Below are positions 1-8,463 of a stretch of DNA of 64,000 nucleotides, piece after piece; position 1 is the first letter of the stretch; each line of letters begins with the position of its first letter. The notes below the pieces were generated by a model that saw only the letters and a program-made list of their open reading frames with translations, had not been told where the DNA came from and did not search any database. Source of the DNA: Caenispirillum bisanense (GTDB lineage: Bacteria > Pseudomonadota > Alphaproteobacteria > Rhodospirillales > Rhodospirillaceae); contig NZ_OCNJ01000012.1 in the NCBI RefSeq assembly GCF_900230255.1, positions 58,050-122,049 of the forward strand. Reading direction: 5' to 3'. Position numbers and translations under genes: made by a program.

Positions 1-54
1 ACCGATCCCATCCGCCTGCGCCTGGAGGAGACGAGCGCCGTCATCGTGCCCTGA
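1..54 (+). CDS. C-terminal end of a T6SS gene, possibly TssJ lipoprotein (partial)
   Basis: An open frame runs from the window edge to a TGA at 52-54 and encodes 17 residues ending RLRLEETSAVIVP. The alternating hydrophobic pattern resembles the last beta strand of the TssJ outer-membrane lipoprotein. TssJ often lies directly upstream of tssK, and no other tssJ is visible in the window. The assignment rests mainly on position, since too little sequence is present to prove it. The stop is 70 bases before tssK. Confidence 0.4.
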   Translation, partial: TDPIRLRLEETSAVIVP

Positions 55-124
55 CCGGCACAGCCACCGTCACGATCCGTCACCGTCGTCGCAGCGCGTC
101 GCGACCCGCCTACCGGAGACATCC

Positions 125-1444
125 GTGAGTACAGTCCGGGACATTCCAGATCCGATCCATTGGCACGAGGGCATGCTGCTCGCTCCGCAGCATTTCCAGC
201 AGGATTCGCTGCGCGCCCATGCCGCCCTGTCGGTGCGGCTCGACCAGGCGGTGCCCTTCCCGTGGGGCATCACGCACCTGCTGCTCGACCGCGTGGCGCT
301 GGTGTCGGGCATGGTGCGGGTGCTGGAGCTGGAAGCGGTGATGCCCGACGGGCTGACGGTGTGGCACGACAACACCTGCCCGGACCCGCTCGAACTCGAC
401 ATTTCCGCCCACGCCGACCCGCTGGCGCAGGTGCCCATCGTCATCCACCTGACCGTGCCGGCGGCGCGCGCCGGCAGCGCCGGCGGCATGCAGCGCTGGC
501 GCTCGGTGGAAGGCCGCCCGGTGGCCGACGAGAACAGCGGCGACGAACTGTCGATCCCGCGCCTGCGGCCGCGCCTGTCGCTGGTGGCGACCACGGTGGC
601 CGGCGAACGCCCGCCGCAGCGCTTCGTCGCCATGCCCATCGCCCGCGTCGCCTTCGCCAACGACGCCTTCGCCCTGGTCGACTTCGCGCCGCCGGCCCTG
701 ACCGTGCCCGCCAACTCGGCGCTCGGCCGGCTGTCGGCCGACGTCGCCCGCCGCCTGCGCGAAAAGGCCATGATGATCGCCGAACAGGCCGCCGACGGCG
801 CGCCGGGCGGCGGCAAGCTCGCCGACGAGGTGAGCGGTCTGGTCGCCGGCCTGCCCCAGCTGGAGGCCCAGCTGGCGGTGGAGGTGGTGCATCCCTTCGC
901 CGTCTACCTGTCGCTGTGCGGCGTGCTCGGGCACCTCGCCCGCCTGTCGACCAGCCGGGTGCCGCCCAAGCTGTCGCGCTACGACCACAACGACCCGCTG
1001 CGCAGCTTCGAGGAAATCCGCGACTACGTGGTGCGCATGGTCGACCGCGTGCGCTCGGTCGCCGAGCCCATCCGCTTCACCTTCGACAGCGGCATGTTCG
1101 GCGTCGAGATGCGCGACGAGTGGATGACGGCGCGCCTGCTGGTCGGCGTGCGCGGCCCGGCCGCCATGTCGACGGCGGAAATCGTCGCCTGGATGGAGAA
1201 CGCGGTCATCGCCGCGCGCAGCAAGCTCGACCATCTGGCGGGCCTGCGCGTGAAGGGCGTGGCGCGCGAACCGGTGGAGGCCGACAGCGAACTCGGCCTC
1301 GTGGTGCCGCGCGGCACCGTCCTGTTCCGGATCGAGGTGCCCGAGGATCTGGTGATCCCCGGCGAACGGCTGGAGATCTGGAATCCCGACAACCTCGGCA
1401 GCCGTTCGCGGCCCGCCGACATCGTGCTGTACGTGATCTCATGA
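125..1444 (+). CDS. tssK: T6SS baseplate subunit TssK (VasE/ImpJ)
   Basis: This 439-residue protein has the family length. Its N-terminal signature HWHEGMLLAPQHFQQ at residues 12-26 is typical of TssK. TssK trimers join the TssEFG wedge of the baseplate to the TssLM membrane complex on the cytoplasmic side. Translation starts at GTG 125, eight bases after a GGAG ribosome site. The stop overlaps the next gene by four bases, so the two are likely translationally coupled. Confidence 0.96.
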   Translation: MSTVRDIPDPIHWHEGMLLAPQHFQQDSLRAHAALSVRLDQAVPFPWGITHLLLDRVALVSGMVRVLELEAVMPDGLTVWHDNTCPDPLELDISAHADPLAQVPIVIHLTVPAARAGSAGGMQRWRSVEGRPVADENSGDELSIPRLRPRLSLVATTVAGERPPQRFVAMPIARVAFANDAFALVDFAPPALTVPANSALGRLSADVARRLREKAMMIAEQAADGAPGGGKLADEVSGLVAGLPQLEAQLAVEVVHPFAVYLSLCGVLGHLARLSTSRVPPKLSRYDHNDPLRSFEEIRDYVVRMVDRVRSVAEPIRFTFDSGMFGVEMRDEWMTARLLVGVRGPAAMSTAEIVAWMENAVIAARSKLDHLAGLRVKGVAREPVEADSELGLVVPRGTVLFRIEVPEDLVIPGERLEIWNPDNLGSRSRPADIVLYVIS

Positions 1445-2328
1445 CAGACGCCGCCCTGCTCGCCCGTCGTGACATTCTCGACAGCTTCCTCGCCTTCGCG
1501 GCGGAGCTGAACGTCCATCGCGTGGCCGTCGCCGGCCACCGGCGGCGCTCCCGTCCGGCGGCGGAAGCGGCGGGCGAGGGCGGCGGCGACGCCGACGCGC
1601 TGCCGGAATTCCTGCTGGAGGCGCCGGTGGGCGTCACCGAAGTGGCCGCCCGCGACGGCGAGCTGGCCCCCATGGCGCCGGTGGACGCCGACATCATCCT
1701 CGACCGCCTGCAGCAGTTCCTGGAGTCCGACGCCCGCCAGTTCGGCCGGCGCGCCACCGACTTCATGCTGGCGCAGTACCGCGAGGCGCAATACGCCATG
1801 GTGGCGCTGGCCGACGACGTGTTCCTGCACGAACTGGACTGGCCCGGCCGCGAGCAGTGGCGCGAGGCCCTGCTGGAACAGCGCATCTTCAATTCCCGCC
1901 TGGCCGGCGACCGCATCTTCGAGCGCATCGACCGCCTGCTGGCCGCTGGCGACCGCCGCCTGCTGCAATTGGCGGCGGTGTACCTCTGCATCCTGTCGCT
2001 CGGTTTCCGTGGCCGCCATCGCGGTCCCGGCGGCGAGGCGGCGGTGCGCGGCTACGCCCAGCGGCTGTTCGAGCTGCTGTCGGGCCGCGAGCCCGAGCTG
2101 CTCGGCGACTTCGTCACCACCACCCGGCCGCTGGTGCCGGCGGCCTATGCCCATACCGTGGTCGGCGACATCTCCCGCCGCCGCCGCGTCCACCCGCGCT
2201 GGCCGGCCATCGTCGCCGCCGTGGTCGTCGGCTGGCTGCTGGTCGGGCAGGGGGTGTGGATGCTGACCTCCTCGCCGACGGCCGAGGCGGCCGACAGCGT
2301 CATCCGCGCCGCGGGAGAAAGCCGATGA
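1441..2328 (+). CDS. tssL: T6SS inner-membrane protein TssL, short form (DotU family)
   Basis: This 295-residue protein has the DotU fold: a cytoplasmic helical domain containing motifs such as ADDVFLHELDWPG and QRIFNSRLAGDRIFERI. A single membrane helix lies near the C-terminus at about residues 258-280. It stops soon after that helix, so it lacks the OmpA-like peptidoglycan-binding extension of long TssL proteins. Residues 40-60 form an Ala/Gly-rich insertion. TssL pairs with TssM to anchor the machine and recruits TssK. The start ATG overlaps the tssK stop, and its own stop overlaps the tssM start. Confidence 0.94.
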   Translation: MTDAALLARRDILDSFLAFAAELNVHRVAVAGHRRRSRPAAEAAGEGGGDADALPEFLLEAPVGVTEVAARDGELAPMAPVDADIILDRLQQFLESDARQFGRRATDFMLAQYREAQYAMVALADDVFLHELDWPGREQWREALLEQRIFNSRLAGDRIFERIDRLLAAGDRRLLQLAAVYLCILSLGFRGRHRGPGGEAAVRGYAQRLFELLSGREPELLGDFVTTTRPLVPAAYAHTVVGDISRRRRVHPRWPAIVAAVVVGWLLVGQGVWMLTSSPTAEAADSVIRAAGESR

Positions 2329-5300
2329 TGGACGGCCTCTTCGTCTACGCCGCCCAGAACCAGATGATCGCGCTGGCGGTCATCGGCGTGCTGATCCTGC
2401 TGCTCATCGTCGGCATGATCGTCATCCTGGTGCGCGCCAACCGCGCCGCCCGCCTCGCCGCCGAGGAACCGCCGCCGGAGCCGGCAGCGACCGAGCTGGA
2501 CGTGGTGGCGGTCACCCCGGCCGACATCGAGGCGCAGAAGCAGGAAGCGGCCAAGAGCCTGCGCCGCCTGCTGCGCGACGGTCTGGCCGGCGTGCGCGAG
2601 TCCTTCGCCCGCAACCCCTACCTCATGCCCTGGGTGCTGCGCGTCGGCGTCGGCGGTGTGCCGGCCGGCGGCCTGCTGGAAGCGGTGGACGAGATCCGCC
2701 CGAGCGTCGGCGAGGCCGGCCGCGACCCGCTGGCGTGGCGCTACTACGAGCGCGGCGTCGTCATCGACGTGTGCGATCCCGACGCCTGGACGGCGGTGCT
2801 GAACTTCACCGCCAAGGTGCGCCCGTCGCTGCCGGTGGACGGCATCGTCCTGACCGTGCCGGTGCAGGCCCTGCGCGACCCCAAGAAGGCGACGGCGCTG
2901 GGCGCCGAGGCCTACGGCATGCTGTGGCGCGCCCAGCGCATGCTCGGCTTCTCCATCCCGGTCTTCGTGGTGGTGGCAGGCACCGAGGAGTTGCCCGGCT
3001 TCCAGGCCTTCGAGGAGATGCTGCCGACCGTCTATCGCGACGGCATGCTGGGCTGGTCGTTCCCCTATCCCATGGAAACGGCCTTCACGCCCGATTACGT
3101 GACCGAGGCCCTGCAGAGCGTCGAGACCAGCCTGCTGGCGGTGGCGCTGGAAGCCTACGGCACCGTGCTCGACGGCGAGCAGGGGGCGGAGATCCTGCGG
3201 GTGCGCGACGAGCTGGCCGACCTGGAGGAGCCGCTGCGCGCCTTCCTGTCGACCGCATTCCGCCGCACCGCCTTCCAGGAATCCAACTACTTCCGCGGCC
3301 TCTACTTCATCACCCGCAGCGACGACGAGGGCGCGGCCTCCTTCGCCCACGATCTGCTCGACAAGAAGGTCTTCGCCGAACACGGCCTGCCGACCCAGCT
3401 GTCCGGCGTCGGGCGGTCGCGCGTGCTGCGCCGCTTCGCGTGGCCGACGGCGGCCGCCGTGGTCGGGCTGGTGGCGGCGGGGACCATCTGGGCCTCGGTC
3501 GGCCGCGTCGCCGACTACGAGAAGCAGGTGGTGCCGGTGCTGCGCTCCACCGCCGCCGACGTCGCCACCACCGCCGGCATCCGCACCGGCGAGACCGATC
3601 CGGGCGCCGCCGCCGATGCCGCCGTGCGCTACCTGCGCAACGCCACCGTGCTGACCGACGCCGAGCCCATGGTCTACATGCCCTCGACGTGGTTCCAGGA
3701 CGATCCCTACGGCGTCGAGGCCGCCATGCGGGCGGGCTGGCGCCATGTGGCCCTGGCCGGCGTCAAGGTGCAGATCGAGAAGCGGCTGTCGGACCTCGCC
3801 ACGTCGGGCGACACCGACCTGCCGGCCGACGTCGCCTTCACCCGCTTCATGACCCGCGTCGCCGAAGCCGAGGCCTTCGCGCTCGCCTTCAACCAGATCG
3901 GCCGCACGGGCAATGCGCCCATGGTGCGCGAGATGCTGAACTACGCGCTGGCAATCGACGTGCCGCGGCGGACCATCGACAACCTGGAAGCCTGGGGCGC
4001 CATCGGCGGCCGGGCCGAGCCCATCGACGATCCGCGCCTGCGCATCGACCTGACGCAGTTCCAGGAAGCCGCCCGCGGCACCTACCTGCAGCTCGCCGAC
4101 GGCTACTTCCGCATGCTGGCGGCCGGCGGTCAGGCGGGCCTGCGCCTGCAACTGGTGGCCGAGGAAATGCGGCTGCTCGCCAGCGGCCGCCGGGCCGGCG
4201 GCGAGGCGACGGCCAGCTTCATGGAAATCTCCGCCGGGCTGGAGGAGGCCATGGGCCTGCTCGCCTCCGGCCAGCCGTCGTGGCTCGGGGCCGACGGCCC
4301 GGTGCTGCCGCAGGACGTGGACATCCTCATCCAGGCCTCGGCGGCGTCGCAGCTGCTGGGCGACCGCTCGACCCGCGACGCCATGGCCATCGCCCGCCAG
4401 CGCTACGAGCAGGTGCGCGACAAGCTGGCGGCCATCGACTCGCTCATCGGTCCGCTGGTGATGCGCAACGGCGACGGTACCGCGGCCCTGTCCGGCCCGG
4501 CCGAAGGCCTGCGCCAGGTGCTGGACGGCTGGCTGCAGCGCCGCTTCATGGCGCCGACCGACGCCGCCTTCGCCACCGCGCCGGCCTCCGGCTACGGCTG
4601 GGACGCCGCCATCCTGGAAAGCGTGCCGCCGCTGTTCGAGGACTACCTGCTGTTCGACGCCAAGGAACTGGCGCAGATGCCGCAGGCCCTGCGCGGCGCC
4701 GCCCGCTCGGCGGCCCAGGCGGCGCTGCTGTCGTCGGTGGAGCGGGTGTACGACCGCGCCGCCACGGGCGTCACCGCCGAGGCGGCGGCCGTCAGCAACT
4801 CGCTCGCGCAGCTGCGCGACTGGGCGCGGTCGCTGCGCATCGCCGTGCCGGTGGTGGAACGCTCCATCCAGACCTTCATGCAGCTCGGCATGGCCAATGC
4901 CGCCGATTCCCTGCGCTTCCGCGTCGCCGACCTGGCCCAGGCCATCGTCGACCGCGTCGACCGCATGGTGGACGAAGACGGCATCTACCGGGCGAGCGAC
5001 CTCTACCTCGCCGGCTGGCACGGCGAGCCCATGTCGGCGCACGGCCTGTTCGACCAGCGCGACGCCGCGGCGCTGCGCCTGCGCCTCATGCAGTGGCGCA
5101 TGGAGATCGCGTCGCTGGCCCGCGAGACGGCCAGCCCGCTGCTGGAAATCCTCGCCCGGCCGCTCATGCAGACGCCGCGCTCCATGGCCATCGCCAGCAA
5201 GTGGCTGGGCGTGGTCGGCGCGCTCGACGCCTACGACGGCTCGCGGCCCAACAGCACGCTGATGCAGCTGGAGAAGTTCGTCACCGAGGTGGTGCCGACC

Positions 5301-6446
5301 ATCACCCAGGAAACCTGCCTCGGCCCGGCGACCGAGCCCGACATGGCCGGCGACTTCTTCGCCGACCGGGTGAACGCCCTGAAGCAGGACATCCGCACCC
5401 GCTGCCTGGAAGTCATGGACGAGCGCCTGATCGCCGCCTACGCCACGTTGCGCGGCATCTTCGAGCAGAGCCTGGCCGGCCGCGAGCCCTTCGCCGGCGG
5501 GGCGGCCGAGGTGGCGGCGACGCCGCAGGACGTGCGCGCCTTCTACGCCGCCTTCGACGCCAACGCCGAGGTGCTGACCACCGCCATCCCGGCGGCGGCC
5601 CGCACCCGGCCGGAATGGCGCACGCCGTCGGACTTCATCGCCACCATGGCGGCGGCGCGCCCGCTGCTCATGTACGTCGCCGATCCGCAGCCGAAGACCC
5701 GCCTCGTGGTGGCGCCGACGGTGCGCGCCGCGCGTGCCATCGAGGTCGGCGGCCGCGACATCATCGAGTGGACGTTCACCATGGGCGAACGCCGCTTCTC
5801 CAGCTTCGCCAAGGACGAGATCGCCTGGTTCCCCGGCGAGCGCGCCGGCATCGACCTGCGCTGGGCCAAGGACGGCCCGGTCATCCCGCTGCGCGCCGAG
5901 GGCCCGGTGGCCGACGGCATCGACGGCCTGACCGCGCGCTTCTCGGCCGACGGCCCGTGGGCGCTGCACAGCCTGCTGCGGGCGCTGGAAGCGCCGACGC
6001 GCGACCGCCCGGCGTCGCTGCCCGCCGGCTCGCTGCTCGCCCGCCTGGAAGTGGAGACCGGCCCGGCCTCCGGTCCGGTGGCGCAGCCCGCCCAGGCGGC
6101 CCAGCCGGTGGCACTGACCCCGGCCGATCCGGCCGCCGAACAGGGCGATGCGCCGGTCGGCGACGGCACCATGGCGCGCGTCTACGTGCAGGTCCGCCTG
6201 AGCAAGGTGTCGGAGGCCGAAGGCGCCGCCGCCACCGAGCCGGTCGCCTTCCCGCACCTGCCCGACCGGGCGCCGCCGGTGCCCGTGCCGGCAGCCGTGC
6301 GCTACCGCGCCGGCCTCGGCACCGGCTACGGCGACGTGAACTGGAGCGACGGGTCCAAGCCGCGCCTGCCGGCCTTCCCCGGCGACGGCCGCCCGCTCGA
6401 CCCGGCGACCGTCGACCGCGACCTTTTCGGCCTGACGGGAGGATGA
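2325..6446 (+). CDS. tssM: T6SS inner-membrane scaffold TssM (IcmF family), degenerate P-loop
   Basis: This 1373-residue IcmF protein starts at ATG 2325 inside the tssL stop. It has an N-terminal membrane helix at about residues 15-36, a cytoplasmic domain, a second membrane helix near residues 370-390, and a long periplasmic part that would contact TssJ. Where many TssM proteins have a Walker A motif after a PW pair, this one reads MPWVLRVGVGGVPAGG (101-116). It therefore lacks the GKT/S nucleotide-binding residues. A Pro/Ala-rich stretch precedes the C-terminal region. The start is set by the overlap; longer in-frame reading upstream belongs to tssL in another frame. Confidence 0.95.
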   Translation: MMDGLFVYAAQNQMIALAVIGVLILLLIVGMIVILVRANRAARLAAEEPPPEPAATELDVVAVTPADIEAQKQEAAKSLRRLLRDGLAGVRESFARNPYLMPWVLRVGVGGVPAGGLLEAVDEIRPSVGEAGRDPLAWRYYERGVVIDVCDPDAWTAVLNFTAKVRPSLPVDGIVLTVPVQALRDPKKATALGAEAYGMLWRAQRMLGFSIPVFVVVAGTEELPGFQAFEEMLPTVYRDGMLGWSFPYPMETAFTPDYVTEALQSVETSLLAVALEAYGTVLDGEQGAEILRVRDELADLEEPLRAFLSTAFRRTAFQESNYFRGLYFITRSDDEGAASFAHDLLDKKVFAEHGLPTQLSGVGRSRVLRRFAWPTAAAVVGLVAAGTIWASVGRVADYEKQVVPVLRSTAADVATTAGIRTGETDPGAAADAAVRYLRNATVLTDAEPMVYMPSTWFQDDPYGVEAAMRAGWRHVALAGVKVQIEKRLSDLATSGDTDLPADVAFTRFMTRVAEAEAFALAFNQIGRTGNAPMVREMLNYALAIDVPRRTIDNLEAWGAIGGRAEPIDDPRLRIDLTQFQEAARGTYLQLADGYFRMLAAGGQAGLRLQLVAEEMRLLASGRRAGGEATASFMEISAGLEEAMGLLASGQPSWLGADGPVLPQDVDILIQASAASQLLGDRSTRDAMAIARQRYEQVRDKLAAIDSLIGPLVMRNGDGTAALSGPAEGLRQVLDGWLQRRFMAPTDAAFATAPASGYGWDAAILESVPPLFEDYLLFDAKELAQMPQALRGAARSAAQAALLSSVERVYDRAATGVTAEAAAVSNSLAQLRDWARSLRIAVPVVERSIQTFMQLGMANAADSLRFRVADLAQAIVDRVDRMVDEDGIYRASDLYLAGWHGEPMSAHGLFDQRDAAALRLRLMQWRMEIASLARETASPLLEILARPLMQTPRSMAIASKWLGVVGALDAYDGSRPNSTLMQLEKFVTEVVPTITQETCLGPATEPDMAGDFFADRVNALKQDIRTRCLEVMDERLIAAYATLRGIFEQSLAGREPFAGGAAEVAATPQDVRAFYAAFDANAEVLTTAIPAAARTRPEWRTPSDFIATMAAARPLLMYVADPQPKTRLVVAPTVRAARAIEVGGRDIIEWTFTMGERRFSSFAKDEIAWFPGERAGIDLRWAKDGPVIPLRAEGPVADGIDGLTARFSADGPWALHSLLRALEAPTRDRPASLPAGSLLARLEVETGPASGPVAQPAQAAQPVALTPADPAAEQGDAPVGDGTMARVYVQVRLSKVSEAEGAAATEPVAFPHLPDRAPPVPVPAAVRYRAGLGTGYGDVNWSDGSKPRLPAFPGDGRPLDPATVDRDLFGLTGG

Positions 6447-6450
6447 CCGC

Positions 6451-7737
6451 ATGACCAGCGTCGTCGATCCCATCCTCGCCCTGCACCGCAAGGTCGGCCT
6501 CGACATCACCGTTCTGCTGCGCACCATTCCGGGTGGCGACGGCGGCGGCGAGGACATCCGTTACGCGCCCGAGATGGACGCGCTGGCCGAGCTGCGCCGC
6601 GAGGACGCCGGCGGCAGCCAGGGCGTGTGGCAGACCACCCAGAAGAAGGCCGACTGGAAGGCCGTGCTGCAGCAGGGCACGGCGCTGCTCGCCAAGCGGT
6701 CCAAGGACCTGCAGGTGGCGGTGTGGGTGGTGCAGGCGCTGGTGCGGCTGAAGGGCATCAAGGGCCTCGCCGCCGGCCTCGACATGCTGGTGCGGCTGTC
6801 GCGCGATCACTGGGCGGTGCTGTGGCCGCGCCCCGACGGCGACGACTGGGAACCGCGCATGGCGCCGTTCTTCTGGCTCGACGCCCAACTGCCGGCCGAG
6901 GTGCTGCAGGTGGAGGCGACGGAGCCCCCCGAGGGCACCCGCATCGGCCTGAGCTACCAGGAGATCGTCAAGGGCCGCAAGCTGCGCCAGCTGGAGAGCA
7001 ACAACCACCGCGCCTACGAGGCGGCGCTGGCCGACGGCGACCGCTCGCCGGAAGCCATCGACGGCGTCGTCGAGGACACCGGCGACCTGTTCTACATCGG
7101 GCTCGCCACCGACCTCGCCTTCGTGCGCCGCGGGCTCGACCGCCTGTGCGACACCCTGGACGAACTGGCGCCCGAGGCCGAGAGCCCGAGCTTCAGCGCC
7201 CTGACCACCCTGCTGCGCGACTACGAGGCCTTCGTCACCGGCGTGCTGACCATGCGCGGCCTGGAGACGGGCGAACCGGCGGGCGGCGGCGGTGACGACA
7301 CCGGGGGCGACGCCTCCGACGGAGACGACATGGCGAACGACGACGCGATGGTGGATGACGACGACGACGCGGCGACCTTCGCCGCCCTGGTCGGCGACGG
7401 CCGCCGGGCGCGCGGCGCCGCCGATGCGGGCGAGGCGGGCGTCTTCGCCCTGCCGCCCATCACCGACCGGTCGCAGGCCTACCGCCTGCTCGACCATGCC
7501 GCCGACTGGCTGCTCGCCCACGAGCCGCACAGCCCGGCGCCGTACCTCGTCAAGCGCGCCGTCTCCTGGGAGAAGGCGAGCCTGCGCGCGGTGCTTCTGG
7601 AACTCATGGCGCGCGGCGGCGACAGCGAGGCGATCCTCGAGAACCTCGGGATCGACCAGGACGGCCGTCCCGCCGGCAACACCGGGGCCGCCGGTGTCGG
7701 CGGACGCCGCGCCATGCACACGTTGGGGGATGACTAG
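6451..7737 (+). CDS. tssA: T6SS assembly protein TssA (ImpA N-terminal family)
   Basis: This 428-residue protein has an ImpA N-terminal domain at about residues 10-150 (GGEDIRYAPEMDAL, and WQTTQKKADWKAV with the typical Trp and Lys pattern). An acidic low-complexity linker at about residues 270-310 is rich in Asp and Gly. The C-terminal helical domain contains RSQAYRLLDHAADWLLAHEPHSP-type sequence, common in TssA proteins. TssA primes and caps growing tube and sheath. It starts four bases after the tssM stop, with a GGAGG ribosome site overlapping the tssM end. Confidence 0.92.
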   Translation: MTSVVDPILALHRKVGLDITVLLRTIPGGDGGGEDIRYAPEMDALAELRREDAGGSQGVWQTTQKKADWKAVLQQGTALLAKRSKDLQVAVWVVQALVRLKGIKGLAAGLDMLVRLSRDHWAVLWPRPDGDDWEPRMAPFFWLDAQLPAEVLQVEATEPPEGTRIGLSYQEIVKGRKLRQLESNNHRAYEAALADGDRSPEAIDGVVEDTGDLFYIGLATDLAFVRRGLDRLCDTLDELAPEAESPSFSALTTLLRDYEAFVTGVLTMRGLETGEPAGGGGDDTGGDASDGDDMANDDAMVDDDDDAATFAALVGDGRRARGAADAGEAGVFALPPITDRSQAYRLLDHAADWLLAHEPHSPAPYLVKRAVSWEKASLRAVLLELMARGGDSEAILENLGIDQDGRPAGNTGAAGVGGRRAMHTLGDD

Positions 7738-7761
7738 AGCAATGGGGGGACACAACCTGTC

Positions 7762-7809
7762 ATGAATCTGTCGGAGAGCTTCAAGACGATCCTCGCGGAG
7801 CTCTTGTAG
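7762..7809 (+). other. Possible 15-codon mini-ORF in the tssA-tssB gap
   Basis: In the 138-base gap between tssA and tssB, an ATG opens a 15-codon frame reading MNLSESFKTILAELL and ending in TAG. Nothing shows that it is translated: a G-run lies 14 bases upstream, too far for a good ribosome site. It could be a leader peptide placed before the hairpin at 7821-7837, or chance. Confidence 0.2.
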
Positions 7810-7820
7810 TCGGTCGTGTC

Positions 7821-7837
7821 GTCACCAGCAGGGTGAC
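7821..7837 (+). promoter_or_regulatory. Hairpin in the tssB leader
   Basis: GTCACC and GGTGAC form a 6-bp stem around a 5-base loop. An AT-rich stretch (ATTTCTATTCAATCA) follows, unusual in this GC-rich DNA. It sits 39 bases before the tssB start and may be a weak terminator, an attenuator or part of a promoter region. It would separate tssKLMA from the tssBC-hcp group. Confidence 0.35.
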
Positions 7838-7875
7838 ATTTCTATTCAATCACAGTCCTGAATGGGAGCTCGACA

Positions 7876-8418
7876 ATGAGCGAGAGCACGCAGAAGAAAC
7901 TGGATCGGGTGCGTCCGCCGCGCGTCCAGATCACCTATGACGTCCACATCGGCGACGCCATCGAGATGAAGGAGCTGCCGCTCCTCGTCGGCATCATGGC
8001 GGACCTGTCGGGCAAGCCGGAGAACCCGCTGCCCAAGGTGAAGGACCGCAAGTTCGTCGAGATCGACCGCGACAACTTCAACGACGTGCTCGCCGCGTCG
8101 GGCCCGCGCCTGGCCTACCAGGTGCCGAACCGACTGCAGGAAGACGGCAGCAAGCTCAACATCCTGCTGAACTTCGAAGAGGTCGACGACTTCGAGCCGC
8201 TGCAGGTCATCAAGCAGGTGCCGAGCCTGAACCGCCTGCTGGAAGCCCGCCAGCGCCTGAGCGACCTGCTCGGCAAGCTGGACGGCAACGACGAGCTGGG
8301 CGCCATGCTCAACGACATCGTCGCCAGCACCGAACAGCAGAAGGAGCTGCGCGGCCTGCTGGGTGACGGCAGCGCGCCGGCCGACGGTGGCGACGCCGCC
8401 GAAGAGCCCAAGGCCTGA
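7876..8418 (+). CDS. tssB: T6SS contractile sheath small subunit TssB (VipA)
   Basis: This 180-residue protein matches TssB throughout. It has the N-terminal VRPPRVQITYDVHIGDA segment, then ELPLLVGIMADLSG, and the conserved basic/acidic DRDNFNDVLA stretch. TssB pairs with TssC to build the contractile sheath. A GGGAG ribosome site lies just upstream. The C-terminal 20 residues are acidic and Ala-rich, a common variable tail. The tssC start follows 45 bases after the stop. Confidence 0.97.
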   Translation: MSESTQKKLDRVRPPRVQITYDVHIGDAIEMKELPLLVGIMADLSGKPENPLPKVKDRKFVEIDRDNFNDVLAASGPRLAYQVPNRLQEDGSKLNILLNFEEVDDFEPLQVIKQVPSLNRLLEARQRLSDLLGKLDGNDELGAMLNDIVASTEQQKELRGLLGDGSAPADGGDAAEEPKA

Positions 8419-8463
8419 CGCCGACGGTCCCATGGACCTGCTTCCATTCGAAAGGGTATCGCC

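Noticed and set aside
2145..6557. 1470-residue open frame on the minus strand opposite tssM
   Set aside because: It mirrors tssM almost exactly, is His/Arg/Gly-biased with no domain, and is a consequence of high-GC codon use on the coding strand.
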